Source: Cognaticolwellia sediminilitoris
GTDB lineage: Bacteria; Pseudomonadota; Gammaproteobacteria; Enterobacterales; Alteromonadaceae
Direction: 5' to 3'
Length of the DNA stretch: 64,000 nucleotides
Assembly: GCA_002104535.1 (NCBI GenBank)
Contig: NBOG01000006.1
Coordinates: forward strand, 237,817-301,816
Part shown: positions 9,059 to 17,407 of the stretch, one piece after another
Position numbering within the stretch: the first letter of the stretch is position 1
Layout of the letters: each line of letters starts with the position of its first letter
The notes under the pieces: generated by a model
Database searches by the model: none
What the model saw: only the letters and a program-made list of their open reading frames with translations
Told to the model about the DNA's origin: nothing
Translations under genes and position numbers: made by a program

Positions 9059-9715
9059 ATGACTCAAGATGAAATGAAAAAAGCGGCTGCTATTAAAGCC
9101 TTAGATTATATAAAAGCAGATACGATTGTTGGTGTTGGTACAGGCTCTACGGTTAATCATTTCATTGATGCCCTAGCAACGATAAAAGATAAGATTGTTG
9201 GCGCTGTTTCTAGTTCTGATGCGTCAACTGAGCGTTTAAAGTCATACGGTATCGAAGTATTTGATCTGAACAACGTCGATGGTATTGATGTTTATGTTGA
9301 TGGCGCTGATGAAGTAAACCCACACATGCACATGATTAAAGGTGGTGGTGCCGCCCTAACCCGTGAAAAAATTGTTGCTGCAGTAGCTAAGACCTTTGTT
9401 TGTATCGCAGACAGCACTAAGCAAGTACCTATGTTAGGTAAGTTTCCATTACCTGTTGAAGTAATTCCTATGGCACGCAGCTATGTTGCTAGAGAACTAG
9501 TTAAATTAGGTGGTGACCCTGAGTATCGTCTAGGGGTAATTACTGACAATGGCAATGTCATTATTGATGTACATAATTTAGAAATAATGGATCCAAAAGC
9601 ATTAGAAAATAGCATTAATGCCATCGTAGGCGTGGTGACTAATGGTTTGTTCGCAAATCGCGCAGCTGATGTATTAATTATCGGCACCGATGAAGGTGCA
9701 AAAATAGTAAAATAA
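9059..9715 (+). CDS. rpiA: Ribose-5-phosphate isomerase A
   Basis: A 218-residue cytosolic enzyme interconverting ribose-5-phosphate and ribulose-5-phosphate in the pentose phosphate pathway. Signatures are G-V-G-T-G-S-T near residue 25, D-G-A-D-E near 82 and [10 protein letters not shown] near 95. The last contains the lysine and glutamate used in catalysis. Length equals the usual RpiA. AAGG lies upstream of the ATG. The order ygfA-rpiA-serA is conserved in related gammaproteobacteria, although here the first gap is filled by two repeat elements. Confidence 0.96.
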   Translation: MTQDEMKKAAAIKALDYIKADTIVGVGTGSTVNHFIDALATIKDKIVGAVSSSDASTERLKSYGIEVFDLNNVDGIDVYVDGADEVNPHMHMIKGGGAALTREKIVAAVAKTFVCIADSTKQVPMLGKFPLPVEVIPMARSYVARELVKLGGDPEYRLGVITDNGNVIIDVHNLEIMDPKALENSINAIVGVVTNGLFANRAADVLIIGTDEGAKIVK

Positions 9716-9742
9716 CGCTTTAGAGTTTATACCCTATATGCT

Positions 9743-9768
9743 AGTTTAGATATCTAGCCATCTAAACT
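9743..9768 (+). promoter_or_regulatory. Hairpin between rpiA and serA
   Basis: AGTTTAGAT and ATCTAAACT form a 9-bp stem with an 8-base loop, followed by GTTATTTTG. The U-tract is poor, so it may be a weak terminator or a leader structure ahead of serA (start 9799). Confidence 0.4.
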
Positions 9769-9798
9769 GTTATTTTGATCAAGAGAAGTTAAACTACC

Positions 9799-11028
9799 AT
9801 GAGCCATAATTCATTAGCGAAAGATAAAATTAAGATCCTTCTTCTAGAGGGTGTACATCAAAGTGCCCTTGAAGAGCTGAAAGCAAAAGGTTATTCGAAT
9901 ATAGAATACATTAAGACCTCACTTTCAGAAGCTGAACTGATCAAGAAGATTGCCGATGTGCATTTTATTGGTATTCGTTCTCGTACTGACTTAAACAAGA
10001 AAGTGTTAAGTCATGCGAAAAAGCTCGTCGCTATTGGATGTTTTTGCATTGGCACTAACCAGGTTGATAAAGCCGCAGCCCAGTCATTTGGTATTCCAGT
10101 ATTTAACGCACCATTTTCAAATACTCGTTCGGTAGCTGAGCTAGTTTTAGGTGAAACCTTGTTATTATTGCGCGGCATTCCTGAAAAAAGCGCACAAGCT
10201 CATCGTGGTGTTTGGAATAAGTCTGCTGTTGGTTCAGTTGAAGCACGTGGTAAAACCTTAGGTATTATTGGTTATGGTCATATTGGCATGCAATTAGGTA
10301 TTTTAGCCGAAACCTTAGGTATGAAAGTGCGCTTTTTCGATATTGAAACTAAATTACCACTAGGTAATGCCAGCCAAGCGCCAACCATGACGGCATTATT
10401 AAAAGAAGCTGATGTTATTAGTTTACACGTGCCCGAAACACCACAAACGAAAAACATGATGGGGGCGGCAGAATTTGAAGTCATGAAAGATGGCGTTATC
10501 TTCATCAATGCTTCTCGTGGAACAGTGGTTGATATTGATGCCTTAGCGGAAGCCTTGGAAAGCAAAAAAGTTGCCGGTGCAGCTATTGATGTATTCCCTA
10601 TAGAGCCAAAAGGTAATGATGAAGAATTCATTAGTCCATTACGTGCTTTTGACAATGTTATTTTAACGCCACATATTGGCGGTAGCACTAAAGAAGCACA
10701 AGAAAACATTGGTCTTGAAGTAGCAAGTAAATTAGCGAAATATTCTGACAATGGTTCAACGTTATCAGCGGTTAACTTTCCGGAAGTATCGCTACCTGAG
10801 CATACAGGTACCAGTCGCTTATTACATATTCACCGCAACCAGCCTGGCGTGTTAACGAAAATCAACCAAATGTTTGCTGAGCATAACATCAACATTGCTG
10901 CACAGTATTTACAAACGGCTGATCAAATTGGTTACGTAGTTATTGATATTGAAGCTGAAAGTCGTGAATTAGCGTTAAAAGAGTTGAAACAGATTGAAGC
11001 GACAATACGCGTTCGATTACTGCACTAA
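9799..11028 (+). CDS. serA: D-3-phosphoglycerate dehydrogenase
   Basis: A 409-residue enzyme catalysing the first step of serine synthesis, 3-phosphoglycerate to 3-phosphohydroxypyruvate with NAD. The NAD-binding motif G-I-I-G-Y-G-H-I-G is near residue 155. The catalytic histidine is in T-P-H-I-G-G-S-T near 292. A C-terminal ACT domain (from about 335, H-I-H-R-N-Q-P-G-V-L) is the site where serine inhibits the E. coli enzyme. Length and layout match E. coli SerA. GAGAAG lies upstream of the ATG. It is followed by an intergenic region full of repeats rather than by another plus-strand gene. Confidence 0.96.
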   Translation: MSHNSLAKDKIKILLLEGVHQSALEELKAKGYSNIEYIKTSLSEAELIKKIADVHFIGIRSRTDLNKKVLSHAKKLVAIGCFCIGTNQVDKAAAQSFGIPVFNAPFSNTRSVAELVLGETLLLLRGIPEKSAQAHRGVWNKSAVGSVEARGKTLGIIGYGHIGMQLGILAETLGMKVRFFDIETKLPLGNASQAPTMTALLKEADVISLHVPETPQTKNMMGAAEFEVMKDGVIFINASRGTVVDIDALAEALESKKVAGAAIDVFPIEPKGNDEEFISPLRAFDNVILTPHIGGSTKEAQENIGLEVASKLAKYSDNGSTLSAVNFPEVSLPEHTGTSRLLHIHRNQPGVLTKINQMFAEHNINIAAQYLQTADQIGYVVIDIEAESRELALKELKQIEATIRVRLLH

Positions 11029-11035
11029 CAAAAAA

Positions 11036-11263
11036 AGCTGTCAGTTATTAGCTGTCAGCTTTCAGCTAAACACCAAACCAAGTTGGTAGCTTAAAAGTAC
11101 TATCAGTTAAATTGGAAAAAAAAGTAGGGTCAGATACACATTAAATTTCATCGGCCTAGCCCGAAGGGTATATTGTTAATAAACATTGAATGTTAGCAAT
11201 CTAATTAAAGTGTATCTGACCCTACTTTTCGGAGTTAAAACTAACTATCAGTTACTGACAGCT
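11036..11263. repeat. Repeat cluster downstream of serA
   Basis: AGCTGTCAG occurs twice just after the serA stop, and ACTGACAGCT recurs at 11254-11263. Between them is copy 3 of the 110-bp element. AAAGCTG and CAGCTTT in 11036-11062 can pair and could end serA transcripts, though no clear T-run follows. Confidence 0.55.
11120..11229. repeat. ~110-bp inverted-repeat element, copy 3
   Basis: Arms at 11120-11144 and 11205-11229 carry GTAGGGTCAG and CTGACCCTAC, so the outer parts pair fully where copies 1 and 2 have a G/A mismatch. The inner arm differs at one or two bases (TTAAAG). Between serA and pgpA, which converge here. Confidence 0.85.
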
Positions 11264-11320
11264 GATAGCTCCAAACTTAAAGCTATATCTTACTGATAAC
11301 TTAAAATATTTAACTGTTTT

Positions 11321-11791
11321 TTATCCGAAGATTAGGTACATACACGCCCATGCGGCGATTCCTGCGACGATATCATCTATCATGATACCGAAGCCACCAT
11401 GGCAGTTTTTATCTAAATAAGAGATAGGCCACGGCTTTAAAATATCAAAAATTCGAAATAGTATAAAACCAACTAAAACTGTTTGCCAAGTTACGGGTAT
11501 TAAGAACATGGTGATCAGAAAGCCAACAAATTCATCCCAAACTATCGCGCCATGATCTGGTACGCCAGCATCTTCTGCCGCTTTGCCGCAAATATAAATA
11601 CCGGTAACACTCATGATTATTATCAACAGTAGGTAAAAAGTGCTGTTAAGCGGGGCAAGCAGTAAAAACAATGGCACTGCAGCCAAAGTACCAAAGGTAC
11701 CCGGTGCTTTAGGGGCTAATCCACTACCAAAACCTAATGCTAAAAAATGAATAGGATTTAATAGGCGAAAATTTGCGGTTGATTTTGTCAT
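11321..11791 (-). CDS. pgpA: Phosphatidylglycerophosphatase A
   Basis: A 156-residue integral inner-membrane phosphatase that dephosphorylates phosphatidylglycerol phosphate. Several hydrophobic segments and the motifs G-x-G-x-A-P-K-A-P-G-T-x-G near residue 23 and D-D-x-x-A-G near the C-terminus are family hallmarks. It lies two bases after thiL and ends the ribH-nusB-thiL-pgpA operon, an arrangement well conserved in gammaproteobacteria. Confidence 0.95.
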   Translation of the reverse strand: MTKSTANFRLLNPIHFLALGFGSGLAPKAPGTFGTLAAVPLFLLLAPLNSTFYLLLIIIMSVTGIYICGKAAEDAGVPDHGAIVWDEFVGFLITMFLIPVTWQTVLVGFILFRIFDILKPWPISYLDKNCHGGFGIMIDDIVAGIAAWACMYLIFG

Positions 11792-11793
11792 TA

Positions 11794-12765
11794 TCAGTCT
11801 TTGCTAGTGGCGAAATGTTCAAAACTTTTCGCTCGAATTGGCACAGACTTACTGTTTAATGTAGAAGTAATTTTAGCGGTGCGGTTGATCTGGCCAATAC
11901 ACGTGATGGTGTTACCTGTATCTGCTAAAGCTGTTTCCATTCCAACTTTATTGTCTTCACAAACGGTAAACAACAATTCGTAATCGTCACCACCAGCAAG
12001 GGCAATTTCACACGCTGTTTCTAAGCCAACTGTATCACGCAAAGCATTAGAAACCGGTAAGTCGTCGAGTACGATATTTGCGCCAACATTCGATGCTTCA
12101 CAGATATGACCAAGGTCAGCTAATAAGCCGTCAGATAAATCTATAGCAGCACTGGCATACTCTCTTAATGCTTGTCCTGCTAATACTCTAGGTGTTGGGA
12201 AGTCTAAGCTTTTGCGAACGTTTTCGATATATTCAGAAGCGACATTAACTTCTTTGTTAATATGTTTCAGTGCTAACGCTGCATCACCGATTTCACCCGT
12301 AACATAAACCCAATCACCGGCTTTTGCGCCTGAACGTGAAAGGTGTCTATTTTTAGGGACTAATCCTTGAGCGGTAACGGTAATACTTAATGGGCCTTGA
12401 GTAGTATCGCCACCAATAAGCTGTACGTTATAAAACTCGCATAACTCAAAAACGCCCTGACAGAACTCTTCAATCCATTGGAGATCGGCTTCTGGCAGCG
12501 TGATAGCTAATGAAACCCATGTAGGCTCTGCGCCCATTGCAGCTAAATCAGATAAGTTAACCGCAATCGACTTATGGCCAATTGCTCGTGCACTCGTTTG
12601 ATGAGGAAAGTGCACACCAGCAACGAGGGTGTCAGTGGTAATTGCAATATTTTGACGCTCTGATGGACTGACGATTGCACAGTCATCTCCAATACCAAGG
12701 ATGACATCTTTACGTTTAATCACTTGCTCAGTAAAGAAGCGCTTGATCATTTCAAACTCTTTCAT
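11794..12765 (-). CDS. thiL: Thiamine-monophosphate kinase
   Basis: A 323-residue ATP-dependent kinase converting thiamine monophosphate to the diphosphate cofactor. The N-terminal G-I-G-D-D-C-A motif (Mg/ATP binding), the T-D-T-L-V-x-G-V-H-F segment, the S-D-L-A-A-M-G-A motif and the late G-G-D-D-Y-E-L-L-F motif are all present. The gene is 18 bp downstream of nusB and almost touches pgpA. Confidence 0.96.
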   Translation of the reverse strand: MKEFEMIKRFFTEQVIKRKDVILGIGDDCAIVSPSERQNIAITTDTLVAGVHFPHQTSARAIGHKSIAVNLSDLAAMGAEPTWVSLAITLPEADLQWIEEFCQGVFELCEFYNVQLIGGDTTQGPLSITVTAQGLVPKNRHLSRSGAKAGDWVYVTGEIGDAALALKHINKEVNVASEYIENVRKSLDFPTPRVLAGQALREYASAAIDLSDGLLADLGHICEASNVGANIVLDDLPVSNALRDTVGLETACEIALAGGDDYELLFTVCEDNKVGMETALADTGNTITCIGQINRTAKITSTLNSKSVPIRAKSFEHFATSKD

Positions 12766-12783
12766 ATTACAACCAATTTTTTA

Positions 12784-13200
12784 TTATTCGTTTGGACGAA
12801 CAATTTTAACCACTTTATCTAAAACACCGTTGACAAACTTATGACTATCGTCGGCAGCAAATGCTTTTGCTAATTCAATCGCTTCATTAATAATGACGCG
12901 GTATGGCACATCTAGACAATCACTAAGCTCGTAGACAGCAACACGTAAAATAGCTTTTTCAACGTGATCAACTTCTGCTAATGGGCGTGCAACATGTGGA
13001 GAAATCTTCTCGTCCAATGTGCCAACTTGGCTTGCTACGCCACGCAGTAATTGTTGAAAGTAGACAATATCAAAACGACGAGCGCTATTCTCTGTCAAAA
13101 AGTTTAATTCAATTTCAGCAATGTTATTTTGGCTTAATTGCCATGAATAAATTGCTTGTACAGCCAACTCTCTGGCTTTTCTTCTAGGTGATGGTTTCAC
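12784..13200 (-). CDS. nusB: Transcription antitermination factor NusB
   Basis: A 138-residue all-helical RNA-binding protein that, with NusE (S10), binds boxA RNA and supports rRNA antitermination. The N-terminal arginine-rich stretch ([13 protein letters not shown]) and the C-terminal [11 protein letters not shown] and K-F-V-N-G-V-L-D signatures are typical. Twelve bases separate it from ribH. Confidence 0.96.
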   Translation of the reverse strand: MKPSPRRKARELAVQAIYSWQLSQNNIAEIELNFLTENSARRFDIVYFQQLLRGVASQVGTLDEKISPHVARPLAEVDHVEKAILRVAVYELSDCLDVPYRVIINEAIELAKAFAADDSHKFVNGVLDKVVKIVRPNE

Positions 13201-13212
13201 AAATATTTCCTG

Positions 13213-13677
13213 TTATAACTTGTCGAGCACGTTAACCATTTCTAAAGCACTTAATGCTGCTTCAGCGCCTTTATTGCCTACTTTAAGGCCGGCACGGTCA
13301 ATTGCTTGCTCAATTGTGTCAGTGGTAATTACGCCAAATGCTACTGGCATAGTGTATTCCATTGCCACTTGCGCTAAGCCTTTGTTACATTCACCAGCAA
13401 CAAAATCAAAATGAGGTGTGCCACCACGAATAACGGCGCCAATAGCAATAATGCCATCGTAACCACCTTTGCTGGCTATTTTCTTAGCGGCTACTGGTAA
13501 TTCATATGCACCAGGAACACGAACAACGGTGATGTCACTATCAGCAACATTGCCATGGCGTTTAAGGGCATCAACTGCACCTTCTAATAAACTATCAACC
13601 ACAAAACTGTTAAAACGAGAGACAACGATTGCGAATTTCTTACCGGTTGCATCAAAGTTAGCTTCTACGACATTCAT
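13213..13677 (-). CDS. ribH: 6,7-dimethyl-8-ribityllumazine synthase
   Basis: A 154-residue riboflavin-pathway enzyme that condenses 5-amino-6-ribitylaminouracil with 3,4-dihydroxy-2-butanone 4-phosphate. Visible motifs are R-F-N (residues 21-23), V-P-G-A-Y-E-L-P (substrate loop), [12 protein letters not shown] and the conserved late K-G-A-E-A. Length is normal. First gene of the ribH-nusB-thiL-pgpA operon. No FMN riboswitch was recognised upstream. Confidence 0.96.
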   Translation of the reverse strand: MNVVEANFDATGKKFAIVVSRFNSFVVDSLLEGAVDALKRHGNVADSDITVVRVPGAYELPVAAKKIASKGGYDGIIAIGAVIRGGTPHFDFVAGECNKGLAQVAMEYTMPVAFGVITTDTIEQAIDRAGLKVGNKGAEAALSALEMVNVLDKL

Positions 13678-13989
13678 TTAAAAATCACCTACTGATAAAA
13701 ATTGCCGCAATTCTAGCAAATTGCACGCGACTGAGGAACTCGTTTTAACAAATTTCTAGTAATAGTGGTCAACTTTTCTCCAAGGTTTTAAAAAGCGGCC
13801 ACTAAACTATATTGTTTTCAAGTGCTTTAGTGTTAAATGTAAGTTTATATAATCTTGTAACTAAAATGTATTAGCCCCAATAGTCTACCCGTTATATCGT
13901 GATTATTGCTTTTGCACATGGCACATTGAACGCCATTTTTGTATCATAGCCATATCATTAGTTTACGCGCAGATTTAGCCGACAATATT
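13678..13989. other. Divergent intergenic region upstream of ribH
   Basis: About 310 bp, AT-rich, between ribH (minus) and the small membrane protein gene (plus). It should hold both promoters. No RNA gene, FMN-riboswitch-like structure or repeat element was recognised. Confidence 0.4.
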
Positions 13990-14298
13990 ATGACTATTTA
14001 TTTCTCTTCAAATAAAATCCCTGCATTGCAGTCATTTAGCTTACATCAGCGACAAGCTATTTTAACTTTAGCGCAGGCTAAGCTTTCAGCGCCAGAAAAA
14101 TTCATTTTAAACCTGATTAAATTATCGCTATTAATACCGCCATTTTTATTTATTGCGAACTTACAGGGTTTTGCCTTACTTACATCTGTCGTGATCATTC
14201 TGGTTGGCTATTTTCTGTTATTAAGACCTATCATGTTGTTCTTTGCAGCAAAACACCTTGATAAAGCAATCAGCCAATACCAAAAAAGCGAACAATAG
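13990..14298 (+). CDS. Small membrane protein of unknown function
   Basis: From the ATG at 13990 the product is 102 residues; an in-frame TTG at 13939 would add 17. Two hydrophobic segments are visible: about residues 44-60 (S-L-L-I-P-P-F-L-F-I) and 63-85 (A-L-L-T-S-V-V-I-I-L-V-G-Y-F-L-L). They are flanked by a basic N-terminal half and a polar tail, so it is probably an inner-membrane protein. I do not recognise the family with confidence. A strong terminator contains the stop codon, which supports a real transcribed gene. It converges on mlaA. Confidence 0.65.
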   Translation: MTIYFSSNKIPALQSFSLHQRQAILTLAQAKLSAPEKFILNLIKLSLLIPPFLFIANLQGFALLTSVVIILVGYFLLLRPIMLFFAAKHLDKAISQYQKSEQ

Positions 14299-14308
14299 TT
14301 CGCTTTTT
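14282..14308 (+). terminator. Terminator overlapping the stop codon, probably bidirectional
   Basis: AAAAAGCGAAC-AATA-GTTCGCTTTTT. The upstream arm encodes the last residues of the small membrane protein and the stop TAG falls in the loop/arm boundary. A-run and T-run on both sides allow it to serve mlaA (minus) as well. Confidence 0.85.
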
Positions 14309-14352
14309 ATCTTTACCACTGCAGAGTTCTCGCTCTACTTTACCGATTAGGG

Positions 14353-15153
14353 TTAAAAGTCTTCCAACTCTTCTAGGTAAGCGTCAATATTTTCTTCTTC
14401 TGCTTGGTCAAGTTCAACCGGCGGATTGCCATCGTGAACTTTAAACTCCATGTTTTGGAAATAAGCATTTTTAACAAATTCGTAAGGGTCGATTGCATCA
14501 TTCACCATTGACTCTTGATCTACTAACGCAGCTCTTGCCTCAAGCCCCAAAATACCCGCGCGAAGAATGTTTGGCCAAAAGTCGATTATAGCAAGTGGCC
14601 AGTAGTAACTGTCGACATAATCACCTACTTCTTCACGTACCGATGATGGACCTAGTGCAGGAACCACTAGATAAGGTCCGTCACTAACACCATAACTGCC
14701 AAGCACTTCACCAAACTCTTCTTGTTGACGATTCCAGCCGAAATCACTGGCCGGGTCAAAAAAGCCGAATAAGCCAATAGTAGAGTTAAGAACAAAGCGT
14801 CCGGTTGATTTAGCAGCGTCTGTAAATTTAGCTTGTAGTAAATGATTAATAATTGTTGAGGGCTCGTTCAGGTTTAGCGCCATATTATGCATACCACTTC
14901 GCAAATCAGTTGGCACGTATTCTACATAACCTTGAGATGCTGGTTTAAAAACATATTTATCAGCATAATCCCAAGTAAAGGTCCAAAACGGTCGGTTAAT
15001 AACTTCAAGCGGATCTTTTGGATCTGTCGCTGACTGCTCAGAAGAAGGCGTACTTGAACAAGCACTTAAAAACATCGAGAACACTACTGTTAATATTAGT
15101 TTATAACTGGTTATACATTGTGCTTTCATGGCTATATTTTTTATTCTCTTCAC
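14353..15153 (-). CDS. mlaA: Outer-membrane lipoprotein MlaA (VacJ)
   Basis: A 266-residue lipoprotein with a signal peptide and lipobox L29-S30-A31-C32. MlaA is the outer-membrane component of the Mla pathway that removes mislocalised phospholipids from the outer leaflet and passes them to MlaC. The body shows the family blocks D-P-L-E-V-I-N-R, F-x-x-N-x-x-x-P-x-x-x-x-N and the G-x-Y-G-V-x-x-G-P-Y-L-V-x-P-x-x-G-P-S-S motif. An alternative start at the second methionine (M9) would give a more typical signal peptide. The C-terminus is acidic. It lies downstream of, and apparently separate from, the flagellar block. Confidence 0.93.
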   Translation of the reverse strand: MKRIKNIAMKAQCITSYKLILTVVFSMFLSACSSTPSSEQSATDPKDPLEVINRPFWTFTWDYADKYVFKPASQGYVEYVPTDLRSGMHNMALNLNEPSTIINHLLQAKFTDAAKSTGRFVLNSTIGLFGFFDPASDFGWNRQQEEFGEVLGSYGVSDGPYLVVPALGPSSVREEVGDYVDSYYWPLAIIDFWPNILRAGILGLEARAALVDQESMVNDAIDPYEFVKNAYFQNMEFKVHDGNPPVELDQAEEENIDAYLEELEDF

Positions 15154-15383
15154 TGCAAGTTCCTTGTTTAGCCCTTATGGGCTATTTGGTAATTTATTGA
15201 ATGCTTTATCGTTAACGCTACATCTTTAACACCATACTGTTAACACAATATAATTAACATAACATAGCTAACCCGCGCAGTTTAGCACGCTCGGCAATTG
15301 AGTCACATGAAGAATTTTTTAAACAATTTAATATTGAACGACCTAATACTTACTTAGATCGATTATAAGTCAGGAAAACAGCA

Positions 15384-15851
15384 TTACTTGGCTGATTTTT
15401 GTCGATGTACTGCCATTAACATTTCGGCTTCAGCTCTGGGTATATCACATTCACGCATGATTTCAGCAATATCAGCTCCTAGCTCAACTAACTTTTGAGC
15501 CCGGCTATATAGTTTATCTTCAGGTTGCTGATGTAATAGCTGCTCTATAGTTTGAAATTGACTAGCAAACTGCTCTTGTGTGACTTTAATACGATGTTCG
15601 AGTTGTTTACTGACTTGCTCGTTTTCTAATTGAGCTTCAGCACTTTGTTGTAGGAGAATTTCTAGCTGGGATTGGTTATGTGCCAGTAAAGTTTGTAATT
15701 CAACAAGTTGAAGTTCTTGACTTTGTACTTGCTGTTGCAGTTCATCAATTTGTTGAGTAAAACGATTTTTTAATGCTAACAATAACATAGCAACAAGCAT
15801 CACAATGGCAATTGCGACTAAGCTGAGTAAGTTTACTGGTATATTTTCCAT
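15384..15851 (-). CDS. DUF2802-type membrane-anchored coiled-coil protein
   Basis: A 155-residue protein with an N-terminal membrane helix (about residues 7-27). A long glutamine/glutamate-rich coiled coil (30-110) follows, then a short C-terminal domain with A-x-K-L-V-E-L-G-A-D-I-A-E-I-M-R-E-C-x-I-P-R-A-E-A-E-M-L. This resembles the DUF2802 family that closes the motC-motD-parA-cheW clusters of Pseudomonas and Shewanella. Its function is unknown; position suggests a role in polar chemotaxis or motility. It lies 113 bp after cheW, with a terminator and an inverted repeat between them, so it may be expressed separately or by read-through. Confidence 0.75.
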   Translation of the reverse strand: MENIPVNLLSLVAIAIVMLVAMLLLALKNRFTQQIDELQQQVQSQELQLVELQTLLAHNQSQLEILLQQSAEAQLENEQVSKQLEHRIKVTQEQFASQFQTIEQLLHQQPEDKLYSRAQKLVELGADIAEIMRECDIPRAEAEMLMAVHRQKSAK

Positions 15852-15873
15852 AATTAATTTGTTTCTATGGCAT

Positions 15874-15896
15874 TAAAAAGCCTGCTTGCACAGGCT
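15874..15896 (-). terminator. Terminator downstream of cheW, before the DUF2802-type gene
   Basis: On the minus strand AGCCTG-TGCAAG-CAGGCT is followed by TTTTT. It stands only 23 bases before the start of the next gene, so it may act as an attenuator for it. Confidence 0.75.
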
Positions 15897-15902
15897 GATC
15901 GG

Positions 15903-15960
15903 TATACCAATGCTCTAAAGTTATTTCCGCCTAAGTGAAAAAAATAATAGCATTGGTATA
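15903..15960. repeat. 12-bp perfect inverted repeat with 34-base spacer
   Basis: TATACCAATGCT at 15903-15914 and AGCATTGGTATA at 15949-15960 are exact reverse complements. The unit directly follows the cheW stop (complement of 15965-15967). It could be a miniature element or a transcript hairpin. Confidence 0.75.
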
Positions 15961-15964
15961 AACT

Positions 15965-16459
15965 TTAGAATTGTTTTAATTCATCCCATTCAACATCAGA
16001 CAGGAGTTTATTTAAATCAACTAAAATCAATAGTTCGCCGTCACGATTTGACACACCCTGAATGTATTTAGCACTTTCGTCGTTACCAACATTTGGCGCA
16101 ACATCAATATCTGAAGTTTTTAAGTATACAACTTCAGCAACACTATCGACTAAAATACCAATAACTTGGGTTTCTGCTTCAATGATAACAATACGGGTAT
16201 TATCCGTAAGTTCAGCTGATTCCATGCCAAATCGAGCGCGAGTATCAATGACAGTAACAACATTACCGCGTAAATTAATAATACCCATTACATAGGCTGG
16301 CGCCCCAGGTACTGGTGCAATTTCAGTGTAGCGCAGTATTTCCTGCACTTGCATAACGTTAATGCCGTAAGTTTCATTATCAAGCTTAAACGTGACTCGT
16401 TGAACCACTTCATCGTTTGGATCTACTGTTTTACTTGCATTACGTCTTTGTTCGGACAT
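15965..16459 (-). CDS. cheW: Chemotaxis coupling protein CheW
   Basis: A 164-residue two-SH3-fold adaptor that links chemoreceptors to the CheA kinase in the polar array. The core contains V-M-Q-V-Q-E-I-L-R, P-x-x-P-G-A-P-x-Y-V-x-G-I-I-N-L-R-G-x-V-V-x-V-I-D and the late L-I-L-V-D-L-N-K-L-L. The gene lies 84 bp after parP in the same direction. An N-terminal polar stretch of about 20 residues precedes the domain. This is the canonical CheW; the neighbouring parP carries a second, divergent CheW-like domain. Confidence 0.95.
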   Translation of the reverse strand: MSEQRRNASKTVDPNDEVVQRVTFKLDNETYGINVMQVQEILRYTEIAPVPGAPAYVMGIINLRGNVVTVIDTRARFGMESAELTDNTRIVIIEAETQVIGILVDSVAEVVYLKTSDIDVAPNVGNDESAKYIQGVSNRDGELLILVDLNKLLSDVEWDELKQF

Positions 16460-16543
16460 ACCGCTGGCCTCTTTTATTTTTTTCTAACTATAATAACTAG
16501 AATGCTTATGCTCTAAGTATACTGACAAGTTTCAATTCATCAA

Positions 16544-17404
16544 TTATTCTTGCGTTATATTTACGCCTTTTTCCAATAACTTAATTAACGAACCTACATC
16601 TAACAACGCACACATGCGATTTTTGACTAAACCAGCAAGCCAAGGACGTTTATTCGCTTTATCCAACCATTTTACGTCTTCTTGCTTTAATGTAACCGTA
16701 TCGACCAACTTCTCTGCCGTCAAGCCCCATGATGAATTTCCAAGCATGATAATATATTGGTAGTTAAGCGCTGATAATAACTTTTCATCACATTTTTCTG
16801 GCATAACCCAACGTGCCGTATCCACAACGTTGACCTTTTCTTCACGATACAACATAACGCCTTTGAACCAGTCAGGCTTGCCCATCAAGGAGGTGGTTTT
16901 ATCATTGTTGTGAATACCGCCTAACTCAATCAATGGAACAGCGATCATTAATCCAGCAACATCAAAAAACATCGCTTGGAAATCACCTTGGCGATAACTT
17001 CGTTGCTCAATCGCTTCAAAACCACCTGAACTTTTATGGGTTTTAAGTTCATTTTTCTCGTCAACATTTTGGTTAATCGATTGCTTAAGTGCAACTTCAG
17101 CTTCACGTTTAGGCTTTACGATATCAGGACTTGCTTTAACTACGGGTTGACTGATAACTTTCGCTGCAGCTGGCTTATCTTCAGTGACGACTTTAACTTT
17201 ATCTTTTGCCCGCGTAGTGGTTAATTTAGGCTCAACAGGCGGTTCAAAGACTTGTGTAGAAGTTACGTTACTGAGTAGCTTTTCAAGTGCTTTTGGTTCT
17301 TTTTCTTTTACCCGCACTGGTACAGTTTCAACTTCATCTTCGGTAAGCAGCTCTGACAAGTAGGTCTGCATCAGTTTTTTACTTGCAGCTAAGGACTTTG
17401 ACAT
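16544..17404 (-). CDS. parP: ParP-like polar chemotaxis array protein with CheW domain
   Basis: A 286-residue protein. The N-terminal ~140 residues are charged and low-complexity. The C-terminal half, starting near Y-R-Q-G-D-F-Q-A-M-F-F-D-V-A-G, is a CheW-like domain. In Vibrio, ParP uses this domain to bind CheA and keep the array at the pole, and it partners the ATPase ParC. The position three bases after the parC stop fits exactly. The N-terminal M-S-K-S-L-A-A-S-K-K-L-M-Q-T-Y resembles the conserved start of this family. The alternative name is a CheW-domain protein of the Pseudomonas che cluster; the ParP role is inferred from domain order and neighbourhood. Confidence 0.85.
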   Translation of the reverse strand: MSKSLAASKKLMQTYLSELLTEDEVETVPVRVKEKEPKALEKLLSNVTSTQVFEPPVEPKLTTTRAKDKVKVVTEDKPAAAKVISQPVVKASPDIVKPKREAEVALKQSINQNVDEKNELKTHKSSGGFEAIEQRSYRQGDFQAMFFDVAGLMIAVPLIELGGIHNNDKTTSLMGKPDWFKGVMLYREEKVNVVDTARWVMPEKCDEKLLSALNYQYIIMLGNSSWGLTAEKLVDTVTLKQEDVKWLDKANKRPWLAGLVKNRMCALLDVGSLIKLLEKGVNITQE

Positions 17405-17407
17405 GGC

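Noticed and set aside
8773-9072. 99-codon open frame between ygfA and rpiA
   Set aside because: It runs through two inverted-repeat elements and into rpiA out of frame; its composition comes from the repeat, with no ribosome-binding site or family resemblance.
10278-10751. 157-codon open frame antisense to serA
   Set aside because: Overlaps the conserved NAD-binding domain of serA completely; no independent evidence.
13678-13989. FMN riboswitch upstream of ribH
   Set aside because: No conserved RFN-type blocks were recognisable in the gap, and in this group the riboswitch usually controls ribB instead.
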